Positions 17,303-25,374 of a stretch of 25,374 nucleotides of DNA are shown here, piece by piece. Made by a program: the position numbers and the translations under genes. Position 1 is the stretch's first letter, and each line of letters starts with the position of its first letter. The stretch is from Stramenopiles sp. TOSAG23-2 (taxonomy: Eukaryota > Sar), in contig LT649454.1 in assembly GCA_900128395.1 (NCBI GenBank), forward strand, positions 1-25,374. The letters are read 5' to 3'. The notes below the pieces were generated by a model. The model searched no databases, was not told where the DNA came from, and saw nothing but the letters and a program-made list of their open reading frames with translations.

Positions 17303-19636
17303 GGTATTCGATGATGTTGTAGTTTGAAATGGATTTCCAAATGGATTTCCTTTCCCAAACTTTGGTTCCTTATTCACATTAGTATTATTATCAATAGTGA
17401 TGGGATTGTTCATTCGTTTGTGATTATCATCCGCTGATATATTATTCCTCATGCTGCTACCTGTTGTTGATGATGATAACGGCGCTTCTATCTTTGGTAC
17501 AGGCATTGGTGGTGGCACAATTTTCTTTGATGGGGGAATTGCATCATATGCTGGTGGTGGTATCGGTTCTTGTTGTTGTTGTTGATTTGAATTATATGCT
17601 GGCGGTGATGGTTGATTTGTCAACTTTTTTGCTGAAGAATTGTCATTATTAGTTCTTAACCCACCATCATCAATAACTATTTTCATTCCATTTCTTGCTA
17701 TATGTGGAGTTGTAAATAATTGTTTCGGTGTTTGTCCAAATTCTCTAATTTGATCTTCAATGGAAGATCTTTCGCGTGGATCAGTAACTTTTTCCAAATC
17801 AACTGCACCTTCATATGTCATATGAAAAAATAAATTATTTGCATCTATCGCTGCATCGCCTTTTTGTTTTGAACCAAATATTAAATCAATCCATTCATGT
17901 AAATGTTCAGAGACATATTCTGATTCCAGTGCATCTCTCATTTGATTTATAAAATCATTTGGATCATTTGCCCAAGGTGGTAATTCTACATCATTTACAC
18001 GGTCCCCGTTTTGACGCACACCCATCCGTAAATCTTGAAAGTTCGATAAAAACTCACCCGCACTGTAAGATGAATTGTCGTAAAATTCCGGTATAAGTTC
18101 TTTTAAATCAGCCGGATTTGTCAGCACACTATCCCATGTTTTAGGAATACTGAAAAACATTCGATCTGGCGCATCAAATGCACCATTTTGCAAGCATAGC
18201 ATATATTCAGGTGCGACGCGTACAATATAAAATAAAACATATCCAGGCGTACTATAATGCGTGCCATACATAAATGGTGGAGGTATTCCTTCTGGTAATG
18301 GCCGACCAGGCCTTGCACGTGGCATATCATCGAATCTTCGACGTATATGTTTTAAACGCTCCTCATTCAATGCACCAATAGGTTTTGAAAGGTCCCGATA
18401 TGTCTTTGGATCATTTAAATCTAATGTTTGGCTTTTATAATCTTGAACAACCCATGGAAACACTGGATATTGCGTCAGGTCATTTACTGAGCGATCTGCC
18501 ATTGTATTTAAATACATTAAATATTTATAATTATCAATTTCCCGATTTTGCCATTTTAATGTCATCGTTTGAATTTCAATTTGTTTTCGTAAACGTTCCT
18601 CGTTGCTATTATTATTATTATAACGATTCAAATTATTATTGTTCTTTCTATATTGAAAGCTATTATTGTTATTATTATTATTATGTTCACATAATACATC
18701 ATCCAATACTGCAACAATTTGATCACGTTCTGTACTAGAAGAACATTTTAAAAATATACTTTTTTTATTATTATCAAAAAAAATTTCCAAGCTTGATTGT
18801 TGCAACATATACCTACGTTTATGTATGGAATTAATATCCATAATAGGACAACGAAATACAGGTTCCCCAACATTATTTACTTGTGCAGGCTGTACATATA
18901 AATGCCTTGTTGTGATCATTAAACATCCTTGTTGTTGTACTAATGGTAATATACGATCTACATAATATACTTTTCTTAACAATGGCCGTTCCGTAAAATC
19001 AACTAATAAACTATTATCAAATTTTTCTGGAATACGATCATTCAACAATGCTCCTAATATCGATCGTTCTTCCCAACGTGTTCTGCTTTTTTGACTAGTA
19101 CTCCATAAAAATTGTAAATTTTCAAAAATTTGATCTACTTGTGTATGAACCAATGAAAATAGACTTTCAAGCGCTCCGTCACTATTATTATTATTATTAT
19201 TATTATCACCACTATTTGCTTCCCGTCTAATATATGGTGCATGGACTCCATCTTCCCTCATTTCAGTGAGACGGCTAGATTTGACTGTGAATATATCATT
19301 ACCAAGTTCTTGACCAGAGTTATCTCGTCCACGTGTATATATTTTTGGTGGTGAATCTTTCATATTTTTAAAACTATATCGCGTCAACGGAATGGAAATA
19401 TCATCTGGTTCAAACATAATGGATTTAGTGCATATTTTTAAACGGCCCTTAATCCTTCTAGAAGCTAATCTTCTTAAATCTAACAACATATTGTTATTGT
19501 TACCATTGTTATTGAATTTATCTCTTGGATTAATATTACACATGAATGCTGAATAATCATCTAAAAAAAATTCACCATCTTCTAATAATAATAAATCAAA
19601 TCTACCACGAGAATCACGTGTTTTTTTCGTAAACAT
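16079..19636 (-). CDS. BEACH-WD40 protein, FAN/NSMAF type
   Basis: The 1185-residue, intron-free gene matches the animal FAN (NSMAF) architecture. The N-terminus (about 10-135) has RFDLLLLEDGEFF and RLKICTKSIMFEPDDIS, matching FAN's GRAM/PH-like start. A PH-type segment (about 215-315, with MITTRHLYVQP and IHKRRYMLQQSSLEIFF) precedes the BEACH domain (about 355-645). BEACH hallmarks are YLMYLNTMADRSVNDLTQYP (371-390), FPWVVQDY, YRDLSKPIGALN, YSTPGYVLFYIVRVAPEYML, VNDVELPPWA and YVSEHLHEWIDLIFG. A disordered, Pro/Asn/Ser-rich linker of about 190 residues follows (about 650-840). The C-terminus is a WD40 propeller with GSWDNNIYVY, SGSWDSTVKIWE, SGGNDGTLAV and SGGADGYLRLW. BEACH proteins work in vesicle trafficking and membrane events. 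FAN links a TNF receptor to neutral sphingomyelinase in animals, a role not expected to carry over here. Asn runs (for example around 314-345) are codon AAT/AAC expansions. Confidence 0.93.
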
Positions 19637-19875
19637 TGTTGTAATATCTATATCTGTGTATCTATATGTGTATATATGTATATAGATAGATATATTTATA
19701 GATAGATACGAAGAATAGATGTATATCCCAAGTCTGTGTAGATGAGATGAACATTTGTTGTTGTCGTTATATATATTTGTTTATTCAAAATATGATTTGT
19801 TGTTGCACGTGCATTTTTATGGACAGCTTGGCTCTTCCCCCTATCAAATGACAGGTGCTGTACTTAAAAGGTAAA

Positions 19876-20531
19876 TTAGAATACAAGTATGTCTATTACG
19901 ATATCAATAGGCTTGGTATAGAATATTTCATCTTCCAATGCATATATCTGTTTTAATCTCCCACATGTATAAACAAAATTAGATTCTTTCCTAATTTTTT
20001 CCAAAAAAGCCATTTGGCTTTCTTCACTTTCTTCTTCTTCATATTTTTCTCTACATGCATATAATATTTTACATATGCCTCTGATAGTGATTTGCTCATG
20101 TTGCAATATGTGTGCCCACCACTTTTCATGCCATAGGGTGGGTCACTGAATACAATATGTGCATTACCATTAGCAACAGTATCTAACTCATCATATGCTG
20201 TTAAAAATGGAAACGGTGCGTAGATATCAATGAAGATTCTATAATTATATCCTGATAGGATATAAATGATTCTTGGATCAATATAATGCAAAGTTGCTGT
20301 AGAAACACGATGCCCGAAAATACGTTGCACTTTTCCTAATGCAAATTTCATTGCTTCCAATGGTGTAGAATCATTTATTTTATTTCTTGTAAATTGTTCA
20401 AATGTTGATGTAGCTAATACATGTCGAAAATGTCTCATTTCAAAACCATTCAACCAATTGTTTATAGAGTTGTTTACTCCCAGATCGTTGCCAAATAATG
20501 CATAATTATCCGGGGATACTCCAATGAGCTC
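19876..20531 (-). pseudogene. Broken DPPY methyltransferase-like fragment
   Basis: A minus-strand frame is open from 20531 to 19953 and includes NAHIVFSDPPYGMKSGG, the catalytic DPPY motif of amino-methyltransferases acting on adenine or guanine N2/N6. No ATG lies at its left end (an in-frame TAA precedes 20531). No glycine-rich SAM-binding motif is visible, and near 20070-20055 the frame degenerates into Lys codons. A second frame, one base earlier, then carries a more protein-like segment (EESQMAFLEKIRKESNFVYTCGRL) to a stop at 19876-19878. This pattern suggests a frameshift within an A-rich run in a decayed gene. It differs from the TRM11 gene in this window beyond the DPPYG core, so a recent local duplication is unlikely. 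It could also be an exon of a spliced gene or a remnant of a mobile element or virus. Confidence 0.5.
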
Positions 20532-21383
20532 TTATGGGAATATTTCAAGACGAAAAATATGGGATTTTTGGAAGAATTAGTATGTAAAATGAGTTCAAAG
20601 GAAGTAACTGAAACACAAGTACAGGACTATTATAACAATTTAAAACCATTCGAATAATAATAATATATTTTACTAAAGCTTCCAGCTCGTTTATTTTTAT
20701 TTTATCTAGTTTCTTTTCCAGTCTTTATTGAGTATATTTGCTTGGTGTAAATTGAAATTACAACACCATTCACTCACATAATCAGTCATCAGATCTTTAA
20801 TATATTTATCTGCCATGTTATAATTGCTTGATTTTTTTGTTTGTTCAATGTCATATATATATCCATCTAATTGATTATCCTCATGATTCATTTCTTGCTC
20901 AATTTATTGAAGTAATTGAATTCACCTATTTCACAATCAGTACAAATGTGAAGAATGTGACCGAATGCGGAATACATGGACGAAGGCTGGTTAATGACAC
21001 TGGGTCGGCATTGCTAAACATGATATCATTTTTGTGGCATGTCGACCTAGAATTAGACAATGATGATTAATATATAACACCGAAAATTGTAGATAATGTA
21101 TTGTAGCTACTGTAATGCTATGGCCATGTATTTTACAATTTTCATGTTCGAAATAGGTTAAAATCCAAAAGAAGAAGAAGAAAATTTTCGAAGTTACCTG
21201 GTAAAGTGCATATCTTGTATTGTATATGGTTGCTAAGAATTATTGTAATGTAAATAAGTATAATAGATATACAACATAGATAGAATCTTTTCACATCCAC
21301 ACAATGTATATAAGGGATATATATATGTATATATAGACACACATGTAAACAGATAATAATAATAATAATTATTAATAAAAACG
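20532..21383. other. Gene-poor stretch with small broken frames on both strands
   Basis: The stretch, together with the 33 bases to its left, contains three short protein-like frames. A plus-strand frame of 52 codons (20499-20657) reads NELLWEYFKTKNMGFLEELV and ends NNLKPFE. A minus-strand frame of 61 residues with an ATG (20891-20706) has a hydrophilic start and a WCCNFNLHQANIL segment. A plus-strand frame at about 20828-21070 ends LDNDD. None is recognised, none has neighbours in the same frame, and they interleave on opposite strands. That looks like decayed insertions. The last 300 bases before the GTPase gene are plain A+T-rich DNA. Confidence 0.4.
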
Positions 21384-22364
21384 ATGTCACGAATATCATG
21401 GTTTCCTGGCCATATGAAAAAAGCAACACGATTGATTGAAGAGAAACTCAAATTAGCAGATGCAGTCATTGAAGTTCGTGATGCTAGAATACCAATATCT
21501 TCTATTAATCCAACTTTTAATGAGTTAATTGAAAAATATAAACGTCCAAAATTAGTAATTATAAATAAATCAGATTTGATTAATGTTCAAGACCGAAAGT
21601 GGGTCAAAGATTATATATGTAAAACAGAAGTCACGGATGATGTCATATTTACCTCGGCAAAGAAAAATAAAAAGAAAATTGTAAATAATATTAAAAAAAC
21701 ACTTGTAAAAAATACAACATTTAGTAATAAAAAAAAAAAATTCAAACACTCTGGAACTATGGTTATGGTAGTTGGTATGCCAAACGTAGGTAAATCATCA
21801 ATTATCAACTTAATGAGAACATCGATGAACAGTGGTTATAATGCAATTACAAATATGGAGAATAGAAGAAGAAGAAACGCATCATTGTCCAAAAAAAAAA
21901 GACGTTCGCATGTTGCAAAAACTGGTGCAAAACCCGGATTGACTAGACACGTAGCACCAATACAAATTACAACTGATCCAAATATCTTTTTATTTGATAC
22001 ACCAGGTGTTATGATACCTCGTATTGAATCAGATGAAATTGGATTTAATTTAGCATTAGCAAATGTTTTACCAGAAAAAATTGTTGAGAAAGAATTACTT
22101 GCTGAACATTTATTATCTATTATGAATGATAGAATGGCAAATAATAATAATAATAACAAAGATCATCCACAATATATTAAAGCATTGAAATTACCAATGA
22201 ACAAACCAATATATGATATTAATGAATTATTAGATATTGTTGGTAATAATATTGGACGTCCAAGTGATACAACTAGTGGATCATTAGATGCTGCAACATT
22301 TATTTTAAATAAATTCAATAAAGGACAATTTGGAAAATTTTTATTAGACGAACGACAATGTTGA
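21384..22364 (+). CDS. MTG1: MTG1/YlqF-type circularly permuted GTPase
   Basis: The 326-residue protein shows the permuted order of G motifs: NKSD (G4, 61-64) and SAK (G5, 91-93) precede GMPNVGKS (G1, 131-138). GLTRHV with Thr187 (G2) and DTPG (G3, 205-208) follow. The N-terminus WFPGHMKKATRLIEEKL is the family signature, as is ADAVIEVRDARIP. These proteins assist large ribosomal subunit assembly; the eukaryotic member MTG1 works in mitochondria. No obvious targeting peptide is visible before WFPGHM, so the organelle assignment rests on family membership (YlqF/RbgA in bacteria and plastids). Unusually, a basic insert (about 157-178, with RRRR and KKKRR) separates G1 from G2, and a Lys-rich loop lies at 94-121. 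The protein ends in a C-terminal helical domain with an Asn run near 255. Confidence 0.92.
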   Translation: MSRISWFPGHMKKATRLIEEKLKLADAVIEVRDARIPISSINPTFNELIEKYKRPKLVIINKSDLINVQDRKWVKDYICKTEVTDDVIFTSAKKNKKKIVNNIKKTLVKNTTFSNKKKKFKHSGTMVMVVGMPNVGKSSIINLMRTSMNSGYNAITNMENRRRRNASLSKKKRRSHVAKTGAKPGLTRHVAPIQITTDPNIFLFDTPGVMIPRIESDEIGFNLALANVLPEKIVEKELLAEHLLSIMNDRMANNNNNNKDHPQYIKALKLPMNKPIYDINELLDIVGNNIGRPSDTTSGSLDAATFILNKFNKGQFGKFLLDERQC

Positions 22365-22557
22365 CTAGAGTAAAAGGTAGAGAGAGAGTTGTTTATGATA
22401 ACTATTTGTAAAAAAGTATATGCGTATATTAATATATTTTTTAAAGTCAAATTATTTTGTTGATCGCGAAACTCCTCACACAAGTATTTATTATGCCCTT
22501 TGAAAATCACAATATAAAATATATATATATATAGATAAAGAAAACACAAATCAAATA

Positions 22558-23445
22558 ATGAAGATTTTGTCGGCTGGTCAAAATAAAAACAATATGGGGA
22601 AAGTAAAAAAACATCTCAAGGACAAGAAGAAACGTTCCAATGCAAAAACATTGTGGCCGGGTGGATCGAATTGGCTTCCACCTGTACCACCAGGAAGAAG
22701 AGTGAAAGGAAAGTATGGTTGTGGAAAATGTCGGTGGCGTCCAACAGGTTGCAGAGGATGCAAGCAACAAAATCATTCTAATTTAAAAATATGTAAAAAA
22801 ATGATCGATGGTAATAACGATGGTAAAATTATCTATTCTCCAGAATCTTTTAAATTTTGTGATTTTGGACAACGTGGTAAAAACAAAGACAATAGAAAAT
22901 TTGGCCAACCATATAGTTTATCGGAGTATGTAGAAATTGTAAATGATGCAAGGCAATCTGATGAAAATGGATACGGTGTTGTAGCAAGAAAGCAATTGTT
23001 ACCAACTAAAGCAAAAATGAATATTGATGATGGCGATGGAAGTAACACTAATTTACGACGACGACGACGACTGTCTAATAGGTCTACCGTGAACAACAAC
23101 AATAATAGTAACAATAATTTCAACAACACTTTAATTGATGAAACTGGTATATATGTAACAAAACCATCTGTTTATGCTCAAGCACACTTACCGGAATATG
23201 CCTATATATCATGTGGTAAAAATTCATATTTTCAATTAAAAGAAGAAGTTCTTGGTCATATCAGTTTCACCTATTATTTAAATGAAGCACGTGGAGTGAA
23301 TCAAACACCGAATGTGAAATGGAAACCAATAGTAACAAACAATGGAGAAAAAAGAATCTCATGGGAAATATTACGTACCATTGAAACAGGGGAAGAATTA
23401 CTTGTGAAATATAAAGAGGAGGAGGAGGAGGAGGAGGGTTTCTAA
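22558..23445 (+). CDS. SET-like protein with CxxC zinc-binding motif
   Basis: In this 295-residue protein, residues 52-69 (KYGCGKCRWRPTGCRGCK) hold Cys55, Cys58, Cys65 and Cys68. The spacing suits a small zinc-binding element, with Cys79 as a possible further ligand. Weak SET features follow: LSEYVEIVNDARQSDENGYGVVARKQL (121-147), resembling the SET-I start (GxGxxA), and YLNEARGVNQTPNVKW (240-255) in place of the usual NHSCxPN. Near the end comes ISWEILRTIETGEELLVKY (267-285), matching the GEEL-x-x-Y end of SET domains. SET enzymes methylate lysines on histones or other proteins. The poorly conserved NH-like site and the Asn/Arg insert (about 160-192) cast doubt on activity. The C-terminal EEEEEEEG is a GAG/GAA codon repeat. 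A second ATG at residue 13 is an alternative start. Confidence 0.7.
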   Translation: MKILSAGQNKNNMGKVKKHLKDKKKRSNAKTLWPGGSNWLPPVPPGRRVKGKYGCGKCRWRPTGCRGCKQQNHSNLKICKKMIDGNNDGKIIYSPESFKFCDFGQRGKNKDNRKFGQPYSLSEYVEIVNDARQSDENGYGVVARKQLLPTKAKMNIDDGDGSNTNLRRRRRLSNRSTVNNNNNSNNNFNNTLIDETGIYVTKPSVYAQAHLPEYAYISCGKNSYFQLKEEVLGHISFTYYLNEARGVNQTPNVKWKPIVTNNGEKRISWEILRTIETGEELLVKYKEEEEEEEGF

Positions 23446-23543
23446 ATTTTTGATTTAAATATTTAATATAAAAAAAGCAAATACACCGATAACATATATA
23501 TATATGATGCACATATCATTTTTTTATTCTCTCTTCTCTCTTT

Positions 23544-25112
23544 TTACATATTTTTCTTTTGCTTTTTACGACTGGTGTTGTTATTATTATCATCATCATC
23601 GTCATTATTATTATGATTTTTTTTACGTTGAGTTTCCTCTCTTAATTTCTTATTCAATGCACCATCATTCCCTCTCATGATTTTTTCACGTAAAGACATT
23701 GTATTCATTTGTTTATTAGCCGATATTGAACCACTACTACCATCATTTGGAACACCGCCAAATTCACGATAATCTGTATAATATGCAACATCCTTCTTCT
23801 TATCGACAGGTTCTTTAATTTTTTCCATTGTAATTAAACGTCTAGCTAATTTCCAACCTAATCGATCTTCACAATTTGAAATTAATTTTAAACAACCATG
23901 CCTTGGAATATCATGTTCTGTATATTCTTCTACTGCTACTGGTAAAAAATAAACCAATCGACCATTCATAACTAAAAGTGTTGCTGCAAGGTCTAATAAA
24001 TCTAACATGACTTCTTCTGCATGATATGGTTGTGTTTGTGGTATGTGTTTTTGTAAATATTTTTCAGGTACTTTTTCAACAATTTCTCTTTTACTTCCAC
24101 TTTTTTTTGCCCCTGCACGTACACCATACGGTGGATCACAAATAATGGCATCCAATATTGGCTTATTTATACGCATGCATATTCCACTTTTCGACATGTC
24201 GCCTCGTATTAAACATGGTTTTGGAAGATTATATTGTTCTGAATTGGAAAATATATTTGTAGTTTTCTTAAACTCTTGTGCATGTAAAATGCGAATATCA
24301 ATATCAGTTCCTATACAATATGCACCAAATGCTTGCGCAGCAACTATAATACTGCCAGTACCAACAAATGGATCTAAAACAAAACTGCCTTGCCGTGCCA
24401 ATGCATTGTTTGCCATAATAAATGCTAACTCTGCATCCATCGAAGTTGGACCTAAAAATTTTCTTTGTTTTAATGAATATTTTACTGGCAAATCACTACG
24501 TCCATTTGCAATTTCTAATAAAAAATATTTATTAGTAGGTATACGTGTATCTTTCACGCCACTTGGAACGCCTTTTGGTGTATATTCTTCAATAAACCAA
24601 AATGTTAAATCTGGTTTTGACAATTTAACAGGTCCTTCAAATGGTATAAATGCAAATAATTTTCGTTTGTCTTCTTGACTCTTAAAATTGATTTTCTTAC
24701 CAAAGGCACCGACGTTGATTTTCCAAGATATTTTTTTATCAAATAAATTATAGTCTTTTTTAAATAAATTATATTCTTTCGGATCATGATTTTTCATATC
24801 CTCAATAACTTCTTCATCTGTTTTTCCTACACCATAAATTTTATATATACGATTTATCAACAAACAACGAGAACATACATTTTCAGCATCTTTCTCCGAT
24901 TTAAACGTTGCAAACATGAATGGCGATGTAATATTATCTAAATCTGTTTTATTATAAATTTCACTTGGTTTTAATTGAAATAATTGCAATATTGAATCTA
25001 ATTCTCCTTTCCAAAAATTTTGATGTTTCCATGTAAAATGTATGATATAATCTTGTTTCATTTGTTTGTCATTGTTGTTGTTATTATTAGTAGTAGTAGT
25101 AAGTGATGCCAT
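23544..25112 (-). CDS. TRM11: tRNA (guanine-10-N2)-methyltransferase, TRM11 family
   Basis: The 522-residue protein begins with an Asn-rich leader, then a THUMP-like N-terminal half (about 20-190). The Rossmann methyltransferase core shows GPTSMDAELAFIMANNALA (221-239), the SAM-binding loop DPFVGTGS (247-254) with the acidic GTDID after it, and the catalytic CDPPYGVRAG (325-334). This combination is characteristic of TRM11, which with its activator TRM112 makes m2G at position 10 of tRNAs in the cytoplasm. The last 80 residues are disordered, with Asp/Asn and Lys-rich runs from simple repeats. The start is the first ATG in a good context (ACAATGG). The gene converges on the SET-like gene; the two stop codons are about 100 bp apart. 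No introns are seen. Confidence 0.93.
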   Translation of the reverse strand: MASLTTTTNNNNNNDKQMKQDYIIHFTWKHQNFWKGELDSILQLFQLKPSEIYNKTDLDNITSPFMFATFKSEKDAENVCSRCLLINRIYKIYGVGKTDEEVIEDMKNHDPKEYNLFKKDYNLFDKKISWKINVGAFGKKINFKSQEDKRKLFAFIPFEGPVKLSKPDLTFWFIEEYTPKGVPSGVKDTRIPTNKYFLLEIANGRSDLPVKYSLKQRKFLGPTSMDAELAFIMANNALARQGSFVLDPFVGTGSIIVAAQAFGAYCIGTDIDIRILHAQEFKKTTNIFSNSEQYNLPKPCLIRGDMSKSGICMRINKPILDAIICDPPYGVRAGAKKSGSKREIVEKVPEKYLQKHIPQTQPYHAEEVMLDLLDLAATLLVMNGRLVYFLPVAVEEYTEHDIPRHGCLKLISNCEDRLGWKLARRLITMEKIKEPVDKKKDVAYYTDYREFGGVPNDGSSGSISANKQMNTMSLREKIMRGNDGALNKKLREETQRKKNHNNNDDDDDNNNNTSRKKQKKNM

Positions 25113-25374
25113 TGTTTTAATAACGATGATGGAGGTGGTGATGGGGATAAACGATTGGTTGATTTTATGCTTTGTTTTTTGGTATAAAATATATATATCT
25201 GTATGTTTGTATTTCTTTCTTATTATATAGAGAGTTTAAGTTCTATAACTTTATTCTAATTTTTTTTAATTTGTCCCGATATAATTTTTACTGTGCCGGC
25301 CAGTCGTAAATTTTCGGTACAAATTTTTTATTATACTTAAACACTATATTAGCTATCAAATACACAAATTAATC
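25113..25374. other. Upstream region of the TRM11 gene, window end
   Basis: The stretch is A+T-rich with a short G/T-rich tract next to the TRM11 start and a G+C patch (GTGCCGGCCAGTCG) near 25292-25305. No gene is visible before the window ends. Confidence 0.5.

Noticed and set aside
19953-20531. The DPPY fragment as a recent duplicate of the TRM11 gene
   Set aside because: Only the DPPYG core is shared. The flanking residues and order of motifs differ.
24043-24678. 211-codon plus-strand frame inside the TRM11 gene
   Set aside because: It is antisense to the catalytic domain, and its start and composition give no independent support.
1-25374. tRNA, rRNA or spliceosomal RNA genes
   Set aside because: Scanning both strands for T-loop (GGTTCGA) and U6-like motifs by eye gave no candidate with a matching acceptor stem or flanks.

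Overview
The window is nuclear DNA from a unicellular eukaryote. It is very A+T-rich. Coding regions are compact and mostly intron-free, with long asparagine runs. The few introns I can support are short, A+T-rich and GT-AG (77, 87, 104 and 108 nt; donors GTAAGC, GTAAGT, GTATGT and GTAAGT). TAA, TAG and TGA all end recognisable genes, so the standard code applies and ciliate-type codes are unlikely. A protist, perhaps a stramenopile, fits the gene set. That placement is inference only, because there is no rRNA or organelle marker here.

Layout from left to right: an ankyrin-repeat gene cut by the left edge (minus); a charged protein ending in a CaaX box (minus); an RCC1-like propeller (plus); an HMG-box gene whose two frames join through a 77-nt intron (minus); an SLC12 cation-chloride cotransporter (plus); a two-exon SnoaL/NTF2-like protein (plus); a two-exon ELO fatty-acid elongase (minus); a 1.6-kb gene-free stretch with tandem repeats, a hammerhead-ribozyme-like core and a 562-bp MITE-like element; a membrane protein of unknown function (plus); an orphan acidic exon (minus); a two-exon coiled-coil protein (plus); a large FAN/NSMAF-type BEACH-WD40 protein (minus); a decayed DPPY methyltransferase-like fragment among other broken frames; an MTG1-type GTPase (plus); a SET-like protein with a CxxC cluster (plus); and a TRM11 tRNA methyltransferase (minus).

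The recognisable genes are ordinary housekeeping functions: lipid elongation, ion transport, membrane trafficking or signalling, mitochondrial ribosome assembly, tRNA modification and chromatin. They do not form one pathway or operon. The accessory material sits in two places, 11.9-12.95 kb and 19.87-21.1 kb. The most interesting signal is the minus-strand hammerhead-like core at 12121-12170. It lies between a 27-bp tandem repeat and an inverted-repeat element whose two ends each carry a near-perfect palindrome.

Several genes are longer than their single open frames suggest, because a small terminal exon lies across an intron. I placed those exons by reading splice sites and phase by eye; no transcript data were available.
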